Below, piece after piece: positions 6,271 to 8,990 of a stretch of 8,990 nt of DNA; position 1 is the stretch's first letter, and every line of letters starts with the position of its first letter. This DNA comes from Pseudomonadota bacterium (lineage in GTDB: Bacteria; Pseudomonadota; Gammaproteobacteria; Burkholderiales; Thiobacillaceae). The notes under the pieces are model-generated. The model had not been told where the DNA came from. It did no database searches and saw only the letters and a list, made by a program, of their open reading frames with translations. The position numbers and the translations under genes are program-made. The stretch lies in NCBI GenBank assembly GCA_021847385.1, contig JAJZTV010000074.1, forward strand, positions 1 through 8,990, in the 5' to 3' direction.

Positions 6271-7911
6271 TCAATAGCCGGCGCCGACCGCCTTCGTCAG
6301 CCAGCTCGCCAAGGTGCCTAGAGTCGAGGTCGCATTCCCGCTCGCGGGGCCCCAGTAATACAGCATCGTTTCGGCGGTGCCAGGGGCCTTGGCCGTGGCG
6401 AGATAGGCGCTGTTGTTCGGGTACTGGCGGTAGTAGTAGCCCGAGGCGGTGCCCCGGTTTACCTCGAGCGGCGAAACAAATTGCGGGTAGAGGGATTCCA
6501 GATAGTTGAACACCCGGTCGGAATCGGTGGGGGCGGGAAGCGAGGCGTTGACGTTCTCGAACACGGTGAAGGTGGTTTTTTTGGCGGACGTGTCGTTGTT
6601 GATCGAGATGAAGTCGATCTTGCCGTCGCCGTTGAAATCGAACGGCGTGAGCCAAGGGTAACCCTGGGTCGGCGGCAGATAGTCCGCCGGCATCGATGCG
6701 AAGTTGCCGCGTCCGTCGTTGCGGTAGGCGATGACTTGGCCCGTCGCCGGATAGCTCATGTTCAGGAACAGGTCCTTGACGCCGTCGCCATCCAGATCGA
6801 CGGCCTTGAGAAATTCCACCCAGCGACCGCTGCCGGTCTGGCCTGGCAGGCGGGTGGCGGTCTCGTCGGCGAACGTGCCATTGCCCTTGTTGACCAGGAT
6901 TTGCAGCTTGCTGCCGGCGTAAAAGGGCGAATTTGCGGTTTGCGACAGCACCAGATCGACCTTGCCGTCGCCGTCGACATCGAATGGCAGCACGTCGACG
7001 GTGATGGTGTTCTTGGCGCCGAACAGGCCGGCCGGCAGCTTGTATTCGGTGGTGCGGAAACCGCCCTTGCCGTCGTTGAAATACACCGCGCCGGCGTAGT
7101 TCTGGTCGCCATCGCCGCCGAGGATCAGGTCCGGGTAGCCGTCGCCGTTCAGGTCGGCGAAGGCTGAGCTGACGATCGAGCCGGGCGAATCCCAAGATAC
7201 CCAAGGATTGACGCCGGTGTTATAGGAAAACGTCACCTTGTCGGGCAGGGTTTTATTGTCGAAAGTGAAGCGGCCGCTGCCGTCATTGCGCAATAGATAG
7301 GCGCCCAGCCAGCCGGGTTGCGGCGAGGAGGGCGGGGTGTAGCTGGGGTCGAGGCTGTCGATCTTCCGACTGTTCAATATGCCGACGAACAGCTCAGGCC
7401 TGCCGTTGCGCTTCAGGTCGGCCGCCGCCGCCGAATGCACGAACTGCTTGGCATGCGGCAGCAGGCTGGCGCTCTCGTCTTTCAGCTTGCCGTCGGGCTG
7501 CGACAGCAGCAGCGCCTGATAGTCGCCGGGGAAGGGGGCGGCATCGTAGCCGTGGCTGGCGCTGAAAAAATCCGGCCGGCCGTCGCCGTTGAAATCGGCC
7601 ACCACACCGCGCCGGCCCCAGGATTGGCCGGGGCTGCCGTCGATCAGCGTGGCGCTGATGTCGGATAGCGCGCCGGCTCGGCTGATCTTGATCGCCTTGA
7701 TCGGCAGGGTCTGGTCGAGCAGCGGCCAGGGGAAGCCGCCGGCTAGCAGGGTCTTGCTGCCGTCGCCGACGAAATCGGCTAGGCCGAAGGAAAGCATCGC
7801 GCCTTCGTAGGCAATTTGCAGGGTCGAGGCGGTGCGGAAATTGGACGATGCCGCACTGGCAACAGCGGCAGGCAGCAGGCACAGCAATAACGCGGCAATC
7901 CGGTGCGGCAT
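6271..7911 (-). CDS. Secreted FG-GAP/VCBS repeat protein, probable seven-bladed beta-propeller
   Basis: The 546-residue protein starts with a Sec signal peptide (MPHRIAALLLCLLPAAVASA, likely cut after Ala20), so it is periplasmic, surface-bound or secreted. The Cys at 11 is not in a good lipobox. Five clear calcium-loop motifs of the D-x-D/N-G-D-G-x-x-D type occur at 106, 253, 311, 372 and 425. Two degenerate ones lie at 46 (DFVGDGSKT) and 165 (DLKRNGRPE). Seven units about 53-88 residues apart suggest a seven-bladed propeller of integrin-alpha type. Residues 466-546 are a separate domain (RVFNYLESLYPQF, GYYYRQY, LYYWGPASG, LGTLASWL) that I recall as a recurrent C-terminal module in betaproteobacterial exported proteins. 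No enzymatic motif is seen. GGAG lies six bases before ATG 7911. Binding or adhesion is the usual guess; the ligand is unknown. Confidence 0.88.
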   Translation of the reverse strand: MPHRIAALLLCLLPAAVASAASSNFRTASTLQIAYEGAMLSFGLADFVGDGSKTLLAGGFPWPLLDQTLPIKAIKISRAGALSDISATLIDGSPGQSWGRRGVVADFNGDGRPDFFSASHGYDAAPFPGDYQALLLSQPDGKLKDESASLLPHAKQFVHSAAAADLKRNGRPELFVGILNSRKIDSLDPSYTPPSSPQPGWLGAYLLRNDGSGRFTFDNKTLPDKVTFSYNTGVNPWVSWDSPGSIVSSAFADLNGDGYPDLILGGDGDQNYAGAVYFNDGKGGFRTTEYKLPAGLFGAKNTITVDVLPFDVDGDGKVDLVLSQTANSPFYAGSKLQILVNKGNGTFADETATRLPGQTGSGRWVEFLKAVDLDGDGVKDLFLNMSYPATGQVIAYRNDGRGNFASMPADYLPPTQGYPWLTPFDFNGDGKIDFISINNDTSAKKTTFTVFENVNASLPAPTDSDRVFNYLESLYPQFVSPLEVNRGTASGYYYRQYPNNSAYLATAKAPGTAETMLYYWGPASGNATSTLGTLASWLTKAVGAGY

Positions 7912-7947
7912 GGCAATCTCCGATATTCCGATATAAGGCCGGCGCCG

Positions 7948-7953
7948 ATTCTA
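7948..7953 (-). promoter_or_regulatory. Possible -10 box of the FG-GAP gene
   Basis: TAGAAT on the minus strand matches the -10 consensus at 5/6 positions and would give a leader of about 30 nt before ATG 7911. No clear -35 partner exists. Nearby, CCGATAT is repeated directly (7920-7926 and 7928-7934), between this box and the ribosome binding site. Weak evidence. Confidence 0.25.
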
Positions 7954-7983
7954 TCCGGTCTGCGCGGCGAAGGCGCCTGCCCG

Positions 7984-7989
7984 TATAAT
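7984..7989 (+). promoter_or_regulatory. Perfect -10 box (TATAAT) upstream of aroB
   Basis: TATAAT matches the sigma70 -10 consensus exactly. The position 17 bp upstream (TGCGCG, 7961-7966) is a poor -35, so strength may depend on an activator or on the -10 alone. Transcription would start near 7996, leaving only about 15-25 nt before the two possible aroB start codons. Confidence 0.55.
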
Positions 7990-8010
7990 TGGGCCTGACA
8001 ACGAATTGCC

Positions 8011-8990
8011 ATGAATCCGATGCAAACTCTTACCGTCGACCTCGGCGACCGCAGCTACCCCATCCACATCGGTGGCGGCCTGCTCGAGCGCGCCGATCTC
8101 ATCGTGCCGCATCTGGCGCAGAAACGCGCGGCCATCGTCACCAACACCACGGTCGGCCCGCTCTACCTTGAGCGGTTGCAGAAGACGCTGGAAGGCGCCG
8201 GGGTGCAGGTTATCCCCATCGTGCTGCCCGACGGCGAGGTCTACAAGAACTGGGAAACCCTGAACCTGATCTTCGACGCCCTGCTGACCAACCGGGCCGA
8301 GCGCAAGACCACCTTGATCGCCCTGGGCGGCGGCGTCATCGGCGACCTCACCGGCTTCGCCGCCGCGTCCTATCAGCGCGGCGTCCCCTTCATCCAGGTG
8401 CCGACCACCCTGCTGGCCCAGGTCGACTCCTCGGTCGGCGGCAAGACCGGCATCAACCACCCGCTGGGCAAGAACATGATCGGCGCCTTCTACCAGCCGC
8501 AGGTGGTGCTGGCCGACACCGACACCCTGAACACCCTGCCCGAACGCGAGCTGTCCGCCGGCCTGGCCGAGGTCATCAAGTACGGCCTGATTCGCGACCT
8601 GCCCTTTCTCGACTGGCTGGAGGCGAACATGGACCGGCTGGTCGCGCGCGATGCCGAGGCGCTGAGTTACGCCATCTACCACTCCTGCCGCAACAAGGCC
8701 GAGGTGGTGGCGGCCGACGAGCGCGAGTCCGGCGTGCGCGCGCTGCTCAACCTGGGCCACACCTTCGGCCACGCTATCGAGGCCGGCATGGGCTATGGCA
8801 ACTGGCTGCACGGCGAGGCCGTCGCCGCCGGCACCATGCTCGCCGCCGACCTGTCGCGGCGCATGGGCCTGATCGCCGCGGCCGATGTCGCCCGCATCGA
8901 CAAACTGTTCCAGCGGGCCAAGCTGCCCACCAGCGCGCCCAAGCTCGGGGCCGAGGCCTATCTAAATTTCCTGGCCGTGGACAATAAGGT
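8011..8990 (+). CDS. aroB: 3-dehydroquinate synthase (3' end beyond window)
   Basis: This is the second step of the shikimate pathway: DAHP is converted to 3-dehydroquinate with NAD and a divalent metal. About 326 of the usual 360 or so residues are in the window. Family motifs are PDGEVYKNWETLNLIFDALL, LIALGGGVIGDLTGFAA (near 103-120), VPTTLLAQVDSSVGGKTGIN (near 130-150), the LAEVIKYGLI segment with metal-ligand Glu, and NLGHTFGHAIE (near 250), supplying metal-binding and catalytic His. HGEAVAAG supplies the third metal His. Two in-frame ATGs are possible, 8011 and 8020. The second gives the commoner MQTLTVDLG N-terminus, but neither has a good Shine-Dalgarno sequence. At the window edge the motif usually read as DKK is DNK. 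aroK, the frequent upstream partner, is not adjacent; a divergent FG-GAP gene is there instead. Cytoplasmic. Confidence 0.97.
   Translation, partial: MNPMQTLTVDLGDRSYPIHIGGGLLERADLIVPHLAQKRAAIVTNTTVGPLYLERLQKTLEGAGVQVIPIVLPDGEVYKNWETLNLIFDALLTNRAERKTTLIALGGGVIGDLTGFAAASYQRGVPFIQVPTTLLAQVDSSVGGKTGINHPLGKNMIGAFYQPQVVLADTDTLNTLPERELSAGLAEVIKYGLIRDLPFLDWLEANMDRLVARDAEALSYAIYHSCRNKAEVVAADERESGVRALLNLGHTFGHAIEAGMGYGNWLHGEAVAAGTMLAADLSRRMGLIAAADVARIDKLFQRAKLPTSAPKLGAEAYLNFLAVDNK

Noticed and set aside
6269..6274. TTGACA on the minus strand as -35 for the MazG operon
   Set aside because: It is a perfect -35 hexamer but lies 29 bp from the TAAAAT box, too far to pair, and overlaps the FG-GAP stop codon.

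Overview
The window is high-GC bacterial chromosome with tightly packed genes. Gene content and protein flavour (NodI/NodJ-type housekeeping ABC transporter, thioredoxin-fold 2Fe-2S ferredoxin, short HPF, an AroB with the motif style of that group) suggest a betaproteobacterium, perhaps Nitrosomonadales or Rhodocyclales. That placement is inference from family resemblance; no rRNA or other taxonomic marker is present. I see no tRNA, rRNA, CRISPR array, transposase or phage gene.

Layout. A small, very acidic hypothetical protein lies on the + strand (123-404). It faces a long run of minus-strand genes across a perfect 12-bp hairpin (449-475) that should terminate transcription from both sides. 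On the minus strand, in transcription order, come: a secreted FG-GAP beta-propeller protein (7911-6271); a compact cluster of MazG-like pyrophosphohydrolase, 2Fe-2S ferredoxin, alpha/beta hydrolase, ABC ATPase and ABC permease (6206-3110); homospermidine synthase overlapping by 4 nt with an MJ1316/DUF504 protein (3057-1391); and a two-CBS-domain protein followed by ribosome hibernation factor HPF (1324-491). At the right end aroB (3-dehydroquinate synthase) starts on the + strand at 8011, divergent from the FG-GAP gene, and runs off the window.

How the genes fit together. The first four genes of the MazG cluster overlap one another (ATGA, GTGA and a 16-nt overlap), which indicates translational coupling. 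The coupling breaks between ATPase and permease, where a 141-bp element with 26-bp imperfect inverted ends sits between two TAAA copies. Removing the element and one TAAA restores a 15-nt gap, so this looks like a MITE-type insertion into an operon. The homospermidine synthase/DUF504 pair is also coupled. The CBS/HPF pair appears to have its own promoter (TTGATT-17-TTTAAT) and joins a possible energy sensor to a ribosome-silencing factor.

Nothing here is clearly a new defence or mobile system. The observations most worth a second look are the MITE-like element inside the NodIJ-type operon, the coupling of an RNA-end-recognition-type domain to a polyamine enzyme, and the seven-unit FG-GAP protein with a separate C-terminal domain.
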